Assembly: GCA_012513425.1 (NCBI GenBank)
Contig: JAAZCF010000200.1
Coordinates: 1-9,300 of the forward strand
Reading direction: 5' to 3'
Length of the DNA: 9,300 bases
Origin: Bacteroidales bacterium
GTDB lineage: Bacteria > Bacteroidota > Bacteroidia > Bacteroidales > UBA932
The translations under genes and the position numbers were made by a program. Below, piece after piece: positions 1 through 7,904 of this stretch; positions within the stretch are counted from its first letter, which is position 1; the number at the start of each line of letters is the position of its first letter. The notes beneath the pieces are model-generated. The model saw only the letters and a program-made list of their open reading frames with translations, was not told the DNA's origin and ran no database searches.

Positions 1-2023
1 CACCATTAGAGTTCACTTCGTAAGAACTCTCATCGTCAAATAAAATAATAGACTTAGGTCCAAATGTAATCACGCCATCTTTCAACTTACCATAATATGG
101 AGCCGCTAGTTCGGGTTTTTTCTTGTTAAGATAATATTGAGCTTTGCTGATTACTTCCATTGTACCATAGCTCCAATCAAGACCGAGACTTTGTTGATCG
201 AAAATAACTGAATCTGGTTTTGATGCGTCAATCACGAAGAAATAATTACGTAAATCATCGTAATCACCAGGTGCATTATAAGGATAAATTTCGCCGTAAG
301 GATTTACTAAACGATAGATACCTTCCTCGCCATCAAGTTCTTGAATCTCAACATCATATGTAACATTATCAGCACCAAACAATGATGAAACAAGATCATC
401 AGTGTATGCAGCGTTTCCTAATGATTTCCATACAATACCTTCACCTGTAGTTGCTAATGTTGCTGATTTATAAACACTTTCATAACCATTAGTTGCATAT
501 ACAATCATTGTATATTCTGTACCTGCTTCTGCTTCATAAATACCAGAGTAGATATCTTCATTGATGATGGCTAATACATCATCAGAAACAGATTCTTCTT
601 CATCAATAAGCTGTGGGCTATATTCAGATGATTTATAAATAGCCACTTTCACGTCTTTCAAATCACTACCATAAACGAAGTACTCTAGTGCATTGTTTGA
701 ATCATAATCATCTTTTTCCCATCTAGCACTAGGCGTTTCAAGTCCGATAGTCACATCAACAGGACGTGGATCTTCGCTGTCTACATAAGTGAAAGAAGTA
801 GTAGTCGAGCCTTGAAGTGTGCTGTCAGCAGCAAATGCAGCAGCTACAAGGAAATATTCACCTGTTTGGTCGCATTGAATACCTGCTATTTTTGTATTCA
901 TATCAAGCTCTTCGGCTTCAATTTCGCCTTCAGCAATTTGAGATACAGCTCTTTCTAATTGAACAACATTAAGCTCCTGATCAAAGACTGCATATTTTAC
1001 AGAAGCAACATCAGTTCCAAGATTGAAAGCAATAGGAGTAACTCCGTCAGTAGTTAATCCTGGTGTAGCTTCAATACTATAATCTACCAATACTGCACCT
1101 GGGAAAATAATAGTAATAACATTATCATCTTGAGTATAATTGTAACCACCAAGGCCATTCATATAGTAGTATGGAGCAATTTGAACTCCTGCAGGAAGAC
1201 CATTATCTTGATATTGGAGAACTTTATTGTGCAAGAAATTAGACTCTGAATTCAGACTTGTAAATGAAGAAGGATGCATAAACCAAATTGTCAAGCCATA
1301 ACTTGTGTTTACATAGCCTGTTTCATAAGTTTGGAAAAAAACCAAATCAGATTGTGTAATCTTTGTGTTTCTTATTGTTTGACCAGGTTTTAAAACTTGG
1401 AATTCGAAATAATTATCTTGTCCTTCAGAATATACATAATATGGCTCGCCATCAACTTCTGAAGTCAATACAGCGCGGAAGAGATTTTTATTGTTGTCGT
1501 TTTGAAGGATAGTAACCTTCTCTGGAGCATCGAATGTAAAATAACCATTTTCATACCATGTACCTTTTCCAAGGTCATTCCATTTTTCACGAGTCACATC
1601 GTATTTCAACCATGGATCTGTATCATTGTATTTTGAAGCATATTGTGGATCGCTAATGTAAAGCTCAAGAGAATACTTAACACCAACTTCAGCAGATGAA
1701 AACGATACATCCAAAGTAGTTTCAGATTGACCATCAGCAAAAGAAAGTGTACCTACAGTAAAGATACCTGATTCGTCAACGACATCAACAGGAACTGTGA
1801 TAGCACCAGACGAATTTTTACGAGATACAGTAAATGTTGTGCTTGTTGGATCTGCTGGGTCGATTGCATGACTGCCTGCAGTCTCTTGAGCTGGGAAAAA
1901 TACTCCATAGCATCCGTCTACATCTGGTTCACCAATCACATAGTTATCTACCTTCTGCTCACAAGCCACAGCGATAGACAACAACGCTACAAGCGAAAAT
2001 AAAAGTTTACTTATTTTTTTCAT
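1..2023 (-). CDS. Multidomain SusCD-associated surface lipoprotein, 3' end missing
   Basis: An uninterrupted minus-strand frame of 674 codons runs from ATG at 2023 off the left edge of the window. The N-terminus (MKKISKLLFSLVALLSIAVAC) is a lipoprotein signal with the lipid-modified cysteine at residue 21, so an outer-membrane, probably surface-exposed, lipoprotein is inferred. Residues about 30-130 resemble a Calx-beta-like strand domain (FTVSRK, VPVDVVD, LSFADGQSETTLDV). Residues 148 to about 312 begin KWNDLGKGTW and end in a PYYYMNGLGGYNYTQDD / VITIIFPG segment. Residues about 314-418 and 425-525 look like two Ig/fibronectin-III-like domains (GTEYTMIVYATNGYES near the end of the second). 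A second module starts at W532 (VWKSLGNAAYTDD, later YRLVNPYGEIYPY) and resembles the one at W148. No catalytic motif is recognised. It starts 19 bases after the SusD stop and is probably co-transcribed. A glycan- or peptide-binding role is an inference from position. I am confident it is a gene; its function is unknown. Confidence 0.88.
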   Translation of the reverse strand, partial: MKKISKLLFSLVALLSIAVACEQKVDNYVIGEPDVDGCYGVFFPAQETAGSHAIDPADPTSTTFTVSRKNSSGAITVPVDVVDESGIFTVGTLSFADGQSETTLDVSFSSAEVGVKYSLELYISDPQYASKYNDTDPWLKYDVTREKWNDLGKGTWYENGYFTFDAPEKVTILQNDNNKNLFRAVLTSEVDGEPYYVYSEGQDNYFEFQVLKPGQTIRNTKITQSDLVFFQTYETGYVNTSYGLTIWFMHPSSFTSLNSESNFLHNKVLQYQDNGLPAGVQIAPYYYMNGLGGYNYTQDDNVITIIFPGAVLVDYSIEATPGLTTDGVTPIAFNLGTDVASVKYAVFDQELNVVQLERAVSQIAEGEIEAEELDMNTKIAGIQCDQTGEYFLVAAAFAADSTLQGSTTTSFTYVDSEDPRPVDVTIGLETPSARWEKDDYDSNNALEYFVYGSDLKDVKVAIYKSSEYSPQLIDEEESVSDDVLAIINEDIYSGIYEAEAGTEYTMIVYATNGYESVYKSATLATTGEGIVWKSLGNAAYTDDLVSSLFGADNVTYDVEIQELDGEEGIYRLVNPYGEIYPYNAPGDYDDLRNYFFVIDASKPDSVIFDQQSLGLDWSYGTMEVISKAQYYLNKKKPELAAPYYGKLKDGVITFGPKSIILFDDESSYEVNSNG

Positions 2024-2042
2024 AATTAAATATTTTTAGTGA

Positions 2043-3647
2043 TTAGTCGGTAACACCATCTTTTAATTCAGCGTTTTGGCCCATTGAAGGAATGTGACCA
2101 TCTGAATTGTCAATAATACCGAAATTGGTATTCATCTCACCCTGAGGAAATCTCATAAGCATCCAACCATCATCATTTGACAAATTGAAACGGAATGCAT
2201 CAGGAAAACTACTCTTATCATCGTGAAAACGAACAAGTGGTTTACCTAGACGCTTGATATCAAGAGCACCGAAGCCTTCGCCCCAAAGCTCAATACGACG
2301 TTGTTTCCAAATCTCATCAGCAAGTGAAAGACCGGTAGCGTCGCAATCATAAGCAGGATCGCGATAAGTCTTCACAAAATCGTTAAGAATCTGCTTTGCT
2401 TTGCCTTCATTGCCGCTCTTGGCATAACCTTCAGCTTGGATAAGAATCATCTCCTCTACTCTCATAAATGGGAAATCTTCATCATTTGTAGTTGTTCCAA
2501 TTGTAAGACAACCAAACTTAACGTTTGTATAAGGGATGAAAGGAAGTTTTGAATCACCACCATCATCAGCGATAGCCACTGGTTGACCATTAGACCAAAG
2601 CAAATCTTTAATAAGTGGAGATTCAAGGTTTTCGTCTACCCACCAACCTTTACGAACATCTGTTGAAGGAATCTTGTCATAAAGGATATTGTTGATACAA
2701 GAGTAAACAGCACAAGCTGGTGAATAACCATTACCTGAGAAAGAACGAAGCCATGAACTTGGTGTTGAATATGCCCTATCTCCTACTGTCATATCAGAAG
2801 TACAGTCAAAACCCCAAAGCCAGTTTGTCTCACTAAGACTCATGAAAGCAGGAGCGGTGATCATAGCTGGAGTGTAGCCTGCTGCTGCTTTTTCAGCGTC
2901 AGTTGCTGCTTCAGCATAGTTCTGCATATCAAGATTGGCGCGTGCGCGAAGTCCGTATGCTACATTTTGGTCAATCTGCATTTTTGAGGTACGAGTTGCA
3001 CCTTCTAGGTTTTCAATTGCATAGTTAAGGTCAGTAAAGATTAAGTCATATACTTGTTGAACTGTTGCACGTGGATTATTGGTAAAGTCTGTTGTTTCTT
3101 CTGTAACAATTGGGATACATGGAGCATCTTTCTTTGTTACAAATTGGAACTGAGGAGCCTGCATAAGGTAAGCGTATGCTCTCAAAGCACGAGCTTGAGC
3201 CATCATATTGATAATTAAAGGATCCTGCGTCTCTTTATCAAGTCCAGAAAGGAAAATATTAACATCAGCAATCAAACCATAAGGGGTTTGGTAGCGAATG
3301 TAAGGGTTACGATAGTTTGCATTACGAGATGAAAGTTCACCGCATACACTGAACCAGTTATATCCACTGTCAGGTATCCAAGCATCCGCTCCTTCAAGGT
3401 CGTTGCAAAACATCATCATCAAAAACTGGAAATCATCTGGTTTTTCATATTTACCTTTCCAAGGAGTACCAAGGTGAGTAAACAAACCATTGAAAGAAGC
3501 TTTTGCTCTTTCTGGTTTAATAGAGTTAATCTCTACAACCTGCGAAGCCAACACTGTAGAGCTTTCAGGAAATACGTTTTCAATGTCAGAGCAAGCAGCA
3601 ATAGAAAGTGTTGCAAGTACTCCAGCTAAAAATTTATTGATTTTCAT
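2043..3647 (-). CDS. SusD/RagB-family nutrient-binding outer-membrane lipoprotein
   Basis: This 534-residue protein has a lipoprotein signal ending in LSIAAC, with Cys19 the expected lipidation site. The helical TPR-like core is visible around residues 120-170 (GLIADVNIFLSGLD, then ARALRAYAYLMQAPQF) and 195-260. The C-terminal RagB/SusD signature lies at about 392-470 (FPFMRVEEMILIQAEGYAKSG, then EIWKQRRIELWGEGFGALDIKRLG). Length is normal for the family. SusD proteins cap the extracellular mouth of their partner SusC barrel, bind the oligomeric ligand and open as a hinged lid. The start is 17 bases after the SusC stop, so translation from a shared transcript is expected. The upstream sequence is A-rich without a clear Shine-Dalgarno, as usual in Bacteroidota. 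The ligand cannot be read from the sequence: SusD homologues serve polysaccharides, glycoprotein glycans and, in RagAB, peptides. Confidence 0.97.
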   Translation of the reverse strand: MKINKFLAGVLATLSIAACSDIENVFPESSTVLASQVVEINSIKPERAKASFNGLFTHLGTPWKGKYEKPDDFQFLMMMFCNDLEGADAWIPDSGYNWFSVCGELSSRNANYRNPYIRYQTPYGLIADVNIFLSGLDKETQDPLIINMMAQARALRAYAYLMQAPQFQFVTKKDAPCIPIVTEETTDFTNNPRATVQQVYDLIFTDLNYAIENLEGATRTSKMQIDQNVAYGLRARANLDMQNYAEAATDAEKAAAGYTPAMITAPAFMSLSETNWLWGFDCTSDMTVGDRAYSTPSSWLRSFSGNGYSPACAVYSCINNILYDKIPSTDVRKGWWVDENLESPLIKDLLWSNGQPVAIADDGGDSKLPFIPYTNVKFGCLTIGTTTNDEDFPFMRVEEMILIQAEGYAKSGNEGKAKQILNDFVKTYRDPAYDCDATGLSLADEIWKQRRIELWGEGFGALDIKRLGKPLVRFHDDKSSFPDAFRFNLSNDDGWMLMRFPQGEMNTNFGIIDNSDGHIPSMGQNAELKDGVTD

Positions 3648-3664
3648 TTTCCGTAGATTTAAAA

Positions 3665-6600
3665 TTAGAATGTAAGTGTGATACCTGCAGTTATGTTTCT
3701 CATAGTACCATAGCGGCCTGTACTTAGACCTGAACCAGATGAATAAGAGCCCAAACCAAGTGAAGCGCGAGGGTCAACACCTTGACGTGCAGTAAATAAT
3801 GCGAGATTTTCACCGGCAACATACAAGCGAAGTGACTGCATTGATATTGCACGTGAAAGTTTAGCAGGAAGAGTGTAACCTATAGTTACGTTGTTGATAC
3901 TCAAATAATCTGAGCTAACCAAGAAACGGTCAACTGCTGTTTGAGCCACTTGAATGTCACCATCCAAACGAGGAACATTAGTGTCTGTATTTTCAGGAGT
4001 CCAGGCGTTCAGTTGGTCTTTATGCATTGCTTGGCCTGCATTCTTTTGAGTGTGCATCAAAGCTTGGTAAGATCCATCATAAAAACGACCACCTAATTGA
4101 TAAGATAACTGAATAGAAGCATCAAAGTCGTAAACCCTGATTGATGTACCAAAACCACCATATAGTTTAGGAAGAACGCTGCCAAGATCGAATTGATTAG
4201 CTAAAGAGAAGTCAGAAGTAGTCTTCTCTTCACCTACATAATTGCCATCTTCATCCTTATCTTGGTAGTAGTATAGAGCTTGACCAGATTCAGGATCAAC
4301 ACCGGCATATTTTCGCATGTATGCATTGTAAAGAGAACCGCCGATAGCATAAATGAAGTTACCTCCACGAATACCTTTCTCTGATACACTTTCATCAAGC
4401 TCAACAATAGAGTTTTTGTAGTGTGAGAAATTTGCATTCCATGTCCAAGAGAAGTTTTTGTTGTTGATGATGTTACCATCAATAGTCAACTCAAAACCTT
4501 TATTTAAGATAGAACCGACGTTCACAGGGATTTCACCAGTTGGGTTACCAGCAGATAGTGGAACGTCTTTCATATAAAGAAGATCTTCGGTTTTTCTAGA
4601 GAACAATTCTAATGATCCATTCAAATAACCCTTAAGTAATTCGAAGTCAAGGCCATAGTTGAATGCTTTTGAAGTTTCCCAAGTAAGATCTGTATTACCT
4701 TTATATTTGAGAGCAAGTGAATATTCACCTGTTTCCTCATTGAATTGGTGTTCATAACTATCTGAATATGGATAGTATGCGCCGAGGTTATCATTACCTT
4801 GAACACCATAGCTGGCTTTCAATTTGAGCAGATCAACAAACTCTACGTTCATCATGAAGTATTCTTCAGAGATAAGCCAACCAAGACCTACTGAATAGAA
4901 GTTACCCCATTGGTGACCAGGAGCGAAATAGCTGGAAGCATCACGACGATATGAAGTGCTGAAGAAATATTTCTCTTGGTAGTCATATTGGGCACGAGCA
5001 AGGAAACCTTTAGAAAGGTGGCTATTTGTGTAAGATTTAACATTTTTCTTAGATGTACCATCAGCATTTGAAAGCTCTCCGATAGTTGGATTGAACAGGT
5101 GGTCATTACTGCCATAAAGAACTTGGTTCTTATTGTTGTATTGTTCATAACCTGCCAAGATGTCAAAATTATGATCTGAACCATTGAAGGCAGTCTTATA
5201 CTCAGCCAAATATTGTTGGTTGATAGTAAACAAACGGGTGTGATTTACATAAGCATAACCATCTTGCGTAACGGCAGCTGCCGATCCAAAGATTGAACCT
5301 AAATAATTATTACGAGAGTTGTCTGCAGTCAAACCTACATTAGCTTGAATAGAAAGGCCTTTGATAGGAGTAAGGACAACGCCCCATTTTCCGGTGAATG
5401 AATCCCTAAGTGTGAGGTCTTTGTCATTTTCATTGTCGCGGACAGCATTACCTACAAAGCCTGGGCGTTTGAAGTTAGTGTTGTTTGAGTCATAGATTGT
5501 GCGACCATTATCTGTTTTAATAGAACCATCTGCATTACGAACGTATAAAGGATAAATAGGACCTATATTATTAGTAATGTAGAAGATACTTCCAGATGAA
5601 CCAAATGTATCAGCATCGTATGAAGCACTTTGAGAATTTGAATGAGTGAAGCCCATGTTTGTGATAAGTTTGAACCAAGGCTTAACTTGATAATCAGTGT
5701 TTACACGAGCTGTGTAACGTTTGTAATTTGAGTTGCTAACTGAACCGCCATCGTCAAGGAAACCGGCTGAAGCATAGTAATTGAACTTATCAGAGCTACC
5801 TGAGATAGAAAGGTTGTACTCTTGACGGAAACTATTGTGAAACGTTTCGTCATACCAGTTGTCAGGAGTGTAGTAGTATTCACCATCAGTATAACCTAAT
5901 GTGGCATTAGGATTAAGTTTGAAGTTTGTACCAATGAATTTCTCTCCTTCTGGAACAGTGTATACTTGATATCCAAGACCACCATTGCCTTCGTCAAACA
6001 AAGTCTTGTCTGCATAAGCATAAGAGTCAGCTGAAGAATAACCTGCATATAGGTATGAGTTGTAAAGAAGTGTGTAGTATGTCTCATAGTATTGAGCAGG
6101 ATTGTCAATAACATCATAATTAGGAACCAAACGGCTGTTTGAGCCAAAGCGTGAGTCGAAACGAACTGTTGCTTCACCCGCTTTTGCTTTCTTGGTAGTG
6201 ATGAGAACAACACCATTGGCACCACGGTGACCATAGATAGCAGATGCTGATGCATCTTTAAGAACTGACATTGACTCAACGTCGTTAGGGTTAATATCTG
6301 AAATTTGACCCTCGAAAGGAACACCATCAAGAACAATAAGAGGAGCACTGCTTGCTTCCATAGAACCTATACCACGGATGCGGATAGAACCACCATTGCT
6401 TGTAGGGTCACCACTTGAAGAGATGAGTTGCACACCTGGAGTTGAACCTGCGAGAGCGCTGGTAACGCTAGTAGATATCTTTTTACTGATTTCTTCTGAT
6501 TTAACCATGGAAGCCGAACCAGTGAAAGATTCTTTAGTAGCTGTACCATAAGCGATCACGATAACATCATCAAGGAACTCTGTATCTTCGCTCAAAGTTA

Positions 6601-6880
6601 CATCAATAACTGAGCGACCGCTAACTGGGACCTCGATTTTGGTGTAACCAATATTACTAAATACGAGAACTCCATCAGAAGGTACTGAAAGGGCAAATGC
6701 GCCATCTAAGTCTGCGGAAGTACCGGTCATTGTTCCCTTGAGAACAACAGAAACGAAAGGAATACTTTCTCCGCTTGCCGCGTCTTTAACAGTTCCTTTG
6801 ACTTGGACATTCTGAGCGGATACGATTCCGACAGAAAGGACAAGCAGAAAGGCTGTCATTAGAAGTCTGATTTTTTTCAT
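3665..6880 (-). CDS. SusC/RagA-family TonB-linked outer-membrane transporter
   Basis: This 1071-residue protein begins with a Sec signal peptide (MKKIRLLMTAFLLVLSVGIVSAQ, cleavage likely near residues 22-23). Residues about 25-98 form a carboxypeptidase-D-regulatory-like beta-sandwich (VKGTVKDAASGESIPFVSV, then VFSNIGYTKIEV). A TonB-box-like segment (DDVIVIAYGT) lies at 104-113. The plug spans about 115-235 with the family signatures IRIRGIGS, PLIVLDGVPF, VLKDASASAIYGHRGANGVV and LITTKK. The rest is the 22-strand barrel, ending in an aromatic residue (ITLTF) as expected for BAM recognition. There is no N-terminal STN secretin-like domain, so direct control through a trans-envelope sigma/anti-sigma relay is unlikely, although this is only suggestive. 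It imports ligand captured by the adjacent SusD using TonB energy. It is the first gene of the operon, behind a promoter candidate near 6983-7015. The frame is intact with no sign of truncation. Confidence 0.98.
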   Translation of the reverse strand: MKKIRLLMTAFLLVLSVGIVSAQNVQVKGTVKDAASGESIPFVSVVLKGTMTGTSADLDGAFALSVPSDGVLVFSNIGYTKIEVPVSGRSVIDVTLSEDTEFLDDVIVIAYGTATKESFTGSASMVKSEEISKKISTSVTSALAGSTPGVQLISSSGDPTSNGGSIRIRGIGSMEASSAPLIVLDGVPFEGQISDINPNDVESMSVLKDASASAIYGHRGANGVVLITTKKAKAGEATVRFDSRFGSNSRLVPNYDVIDNPAQYYETYYTLLYNSYLYAGYSSADSYAYADKTLFDEGNGGLGYQVYTVPEGEKFIGTNFKLNPNATLGYTDGEYYYTPDNWYDETFHNSFRQEYNLSISGSSDKFNYYASAGFLDDGGSVSNSNYKRYTARVNTDYQVKPWFKLITNMGFTHSNSQSASYDADTFGSSGSIFYITNNIGPIYPLYVRNADGSIKTDNGRTIYDSNNTNFKRPGFVGNAVRDNENDKDLTLRDSFTGKWGVVLTPIKGLSIQANVGLTADNSRNNYLGSIFGSAAAVTQDGYAYVNHTRLFTINQQYLAEYKTAFNGSDHNFDILAGYEQYNNKNQVLYGSNDHLFNPTIGELSNADGTSKKNVKSYTNSHLSKGFLARAQYDYQEKYFFSTSYRRDASSYFAPGHQWGNFYSVGLGWLISEEYFMMNVEFVDLLKLKASYGVQGNDNLGAYYPYSDSYEHQFNEETGEYSLALKYKGNTDLTWETSKAFNYGLDFELLKGYLNGSLELFSRKTEDLLYMKDVPLSAGNPTGEIPVNVGSILNKGFELTIDGNIINNKNFSWTWNANFSHYKNSIVELDESVSEKGIRGGNFIYAIGGSLYNAYMRKYAGVDPESGQALYYYQDKDEDGNYVGEEKTTSDFSLANQFDLGSVLPKLYGGFGTSIRVYDFDASIQLSYQLGGRFYDGSYQALMHTQKNAGQAMHKDQLNAWTPENTDTNVPRLDGDIQVAQTAVDRFLVSSDYLSINNVTIGYTLPAKLSRAISMQSLRLYVAGENLALFTARQGVDPRASLGLGSYSSGSGLSTGRYGTMRNITAGITLTF

Positions 6881-6982
6881 CTGTTAGTTGTTTTAGTTTA
6901 TATGATAATTGAATTAAATTGGCATCAATTTTGTTAATAATTTGTTGAGAAAAATCCCATGGCATAGTACAAATAATGCTTA

Positions 6983-7015
6983 CAAATGTACGAGAAAAAT
7001 CTCAATTTCAATCAA
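6983..7015 (-). promoter_or_regulatory. Candidate Bacteroidota-type promoter for the susC-susD-lipoprotein operon
   Basis: On the minus strand, TACATTTG at 6990-6983 matches the Bacteroides -7 consensus TAnnTTTG. TTG triplets at 7011-7009 and 7015-7013 lie 18 and 22 bases upstream, bracketing the usual spacing of about 19-21 for the -33 element. Transcription would start near 6976, giving a leader of about 95 bases before the SusC ATG at 6880. The same octamer is found before murI on the other strand. The other octamer I found on this strand in the spacer (7269-7276) lies in nearly pure A/T and has no well-placed TTG. The call is by consensus only. Confidence 0.55.
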
Positions 7016-7066
7016 TTACTAGTGCTATTATTGCTGCCTATCCGAACAGCCTAAAATATGAAGAAG

Positions 7067-7110
7067 TTACAGATTGTAAGCAATAGAATCAATATTGTTA
7101 CAATCTGTAA
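7067..7110. repeat. 13-bp perfect inverted repeat extending to an 18-bp hairpin
   Basis: TTACAGATTGTAA at 7067-7079 is the exact reverse complement of TTACAATCTGTAA at 7098-7110. The 18 bases between them contain a second nested pair, CAATA (7081-7085) and TATTG (7093-7097), around a 7-base loop GAATCAA. The whole can fold as 18 base pairs with only a one-base bulge at 7080. It lies 77 bases beyond the -7 box of the SusC promoter candidate. No U-tract immediately follows it on either strand, so it is not a standard intrinsic terminator. It could be a dimeric-regulator operator, a structured RNA element or a palindromic remnant. Confidence 0.85.
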
Positions 7111-7130
7111 TTGTATTAATACACAATGGT

Positions 7131-7145
7131 TTCGAATTGTTCGAA
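7131..7145. repeat. TTCGAA-TTG-TTCGAA element
   Basis: Two copies of the palindromic hexamer TTCGAA occur at 7131-7136 and 7140-7145, separated by TTG, giving a 9-base period. The arrangement is at once a direct and an inverted repeat. It sits about 140 bases upstream of the SusC promoter candidate, in an otherwise A/T-dominated stretch. It could be a protein-binding site; no regulator is identified. Confidence 0.45.
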
Positions 7146-7250
7146 TCAATTAATATTTTCTTACACGTAATTTTTCAAAAAAATTGATAAAAAATTTCAA
7201 TAATCAGCTGTTGACAAAGGCAATATCTATCAAAAATTCTCGATTATTTG

Positions 7251-7320
7251 AAAAAAAATATATAACATCAAATATATCAATAGTGTGATTTTTTATTAAT
7301 CAATTAAATATTCACTATTG
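7251..7320 (-). terminator. Terminator-like region behind the carbonic anhydrase gene
   Basis: Read on the minus strand about 60 bases after the carbonic anhydrase stop, CAATAGTG (7320-7313) can pair with CACTATTG (7285-7278) across a 27-base loop that has an inner AATCA/TGATT pair. Directly next comes ATATAT (7277-7272), an 8-base loop, ATATAT (7263-7258) and then seven U residues (7257-7251). The second stem is all A-U and weak, so efficient termination is uncertain. It is the best candidate for separating this transcript from the SusC operon. Confidence 0.35.
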
Positions 7321-7381
7321 TTTTTTTGTATTTAATTAATTGATTCTTTTGCGCGGTAAAAATATAAATATAAAGACATTA

Positions 7382-7888
7382 TTATTTGTTCCACTCTTTG
7401 TATTTCAAATAACCTTGAGCATTATTGAAAGCTGCTTGAGTAATGGCATCTGAACCATCCTTTACTTTTTTGGCCGGAACACCAGCATAGATTCCGGGTT
7501 CCAGAACCTGATTACTTAGAACGACTGCACCAGCGGCAATAATCGTATTGTCAGGAACTACAACATTGTCCATAAGAATTGCGCCCATTCCAACCAGAAC
7601 ATTATTTCCTACTTTTGCACCATGAATAATGGCATTATGCCCAACCGACACATCATTGCCGATTTCAACAACTGAGTTGTTGTAGAGAGTATGTAGAACT
7701 GCCCCATCCTGAATATTGACTCTGTCTCCTATTTTAATGGTGTTTACATCGCCTCGCAACACGGTAGAATACCATATACTACAATCATCTCCTATTGTAA
7801 CATCTCCAATGATTGAAGCATTTTCTGCAATAAAACAGTTGTTCCCTATTTTTGGAACAAATCCACGTAGTTCTCTTATCAGTGCCAT
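7382..7888 (-). CDS. Gamma-class carbonic anhydrase family protein (left-handed beta-helix)
   Basis: The 168-residue product is built from hexapeptide repeats of the left-handed beta-helix type (for example IIGDVTIGDD, VEIGNDVSVG, AKVGNNVLVG). The three zinc-binding histidines of gamma carbonic anhydrases are present as His66 (GAVLHTLYN), His84 (SVGHNAIIH) and His89. The conserved Arg45/Asp47 pair (LRGDVN) and Gln60-Asp61 are also present. The acidic proton-shuttle loop known from the archaeal enzyme Cam is not evident, which is usual for the short YrdA/PaaY/CaiE group. Expected activity is zinc- or iron-dependent CO2 hydration in the cytoplasm as a trimer, but many members of this subgroup show little measured activity and some may be acyltransferase-like. 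It is monocistronic here and divergent from murI across 66 bases. Family assignment is firm; the exact reaction is not. Confidence 0.93.
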   Translation of the reverse strand: MALIRELRGFVPKIGNNCFIAENASIIGDVTIGDDCSIWYSTVLRGDVNTIKIGDRVNIQDGAVLHTLYNNSVVEIGNDVSVGHNAIIHGAKVGNNVLVGMGAILMDNVVVPDNTIIAAGAVVLSNQVLEPGIYAGVPAKKVKDGSDAITQAAFNNAQGYLKYKEWNK

Positions 7889-7904
7889 AGAAATAGATAT
7901 TAAG

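Larger units (their letters stand above)
6881..7381. other. AT-rich intergenic regulatory stretch between the SusC gene and the carbonic anhydrase gene
   Basis: About 500 bases without a credible ORF separate the SusC start from the carbonic anhydrase stop; both flanking genes are on the minus strand. The stretch is visibly far richer in A and T than the genes beside it. It contains, in order from the SusC side, an A-rich leader (TAAACTAAAACAACTAACAG before the ATG), a TAnnTTTG promoter, a 13-bp perfect inverted repeat (7067-7110), a perfect 12-bp palindrome TGTATTAATACA (7112-7123), a TTCGAA-TTG-TTCGAA element (7131-7145) and dyads behind the carbonic anhydrase stop (7251-7345). Among the last, AATCAATTAA at 7298-7307 can pair with TTAATTGATT at 7336-7345. 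No tRNA, rRNA or recognised riboswitch was seen. A small RNA or operators are possible but unproven. Confidence 0.7.

Noticed and set aside
3490..3675. Plus-strand 61-codon open frame across the SusC/SusD junction
   Set aside because: It is antisense to the conserved SusD N-terminus, has no promoter or family resemblance, and its extent is explained by chance.
4234..6549. Several minus-strand open frames of 60-150 codons inside the SusC gene (for example 4234-4482, 4888-5184 and 5896-6348)
   Set aside because: They lie wholly within the SusC frame in another phase, have biased Met/Leu/Thr/Ser-rich translations and show no domain. They are shadows of the real gene.
7067..7110. The long hairpin as an intrinsic terminator of the carbonic anhydrase transcript
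   Set aside because: It lies about 270 bases past the stop and has no immediate U-tract on either strand. The region 7251-7320 fits that role better.
6881..7381. CRISPR array, tRNA or mobile-element ends in the long spacer
   Set aside because: There are no regularly spaced repeats, no cloverleaf with a CCA-type acceptor, no transposase fragment and no target-site duplication that I could see.
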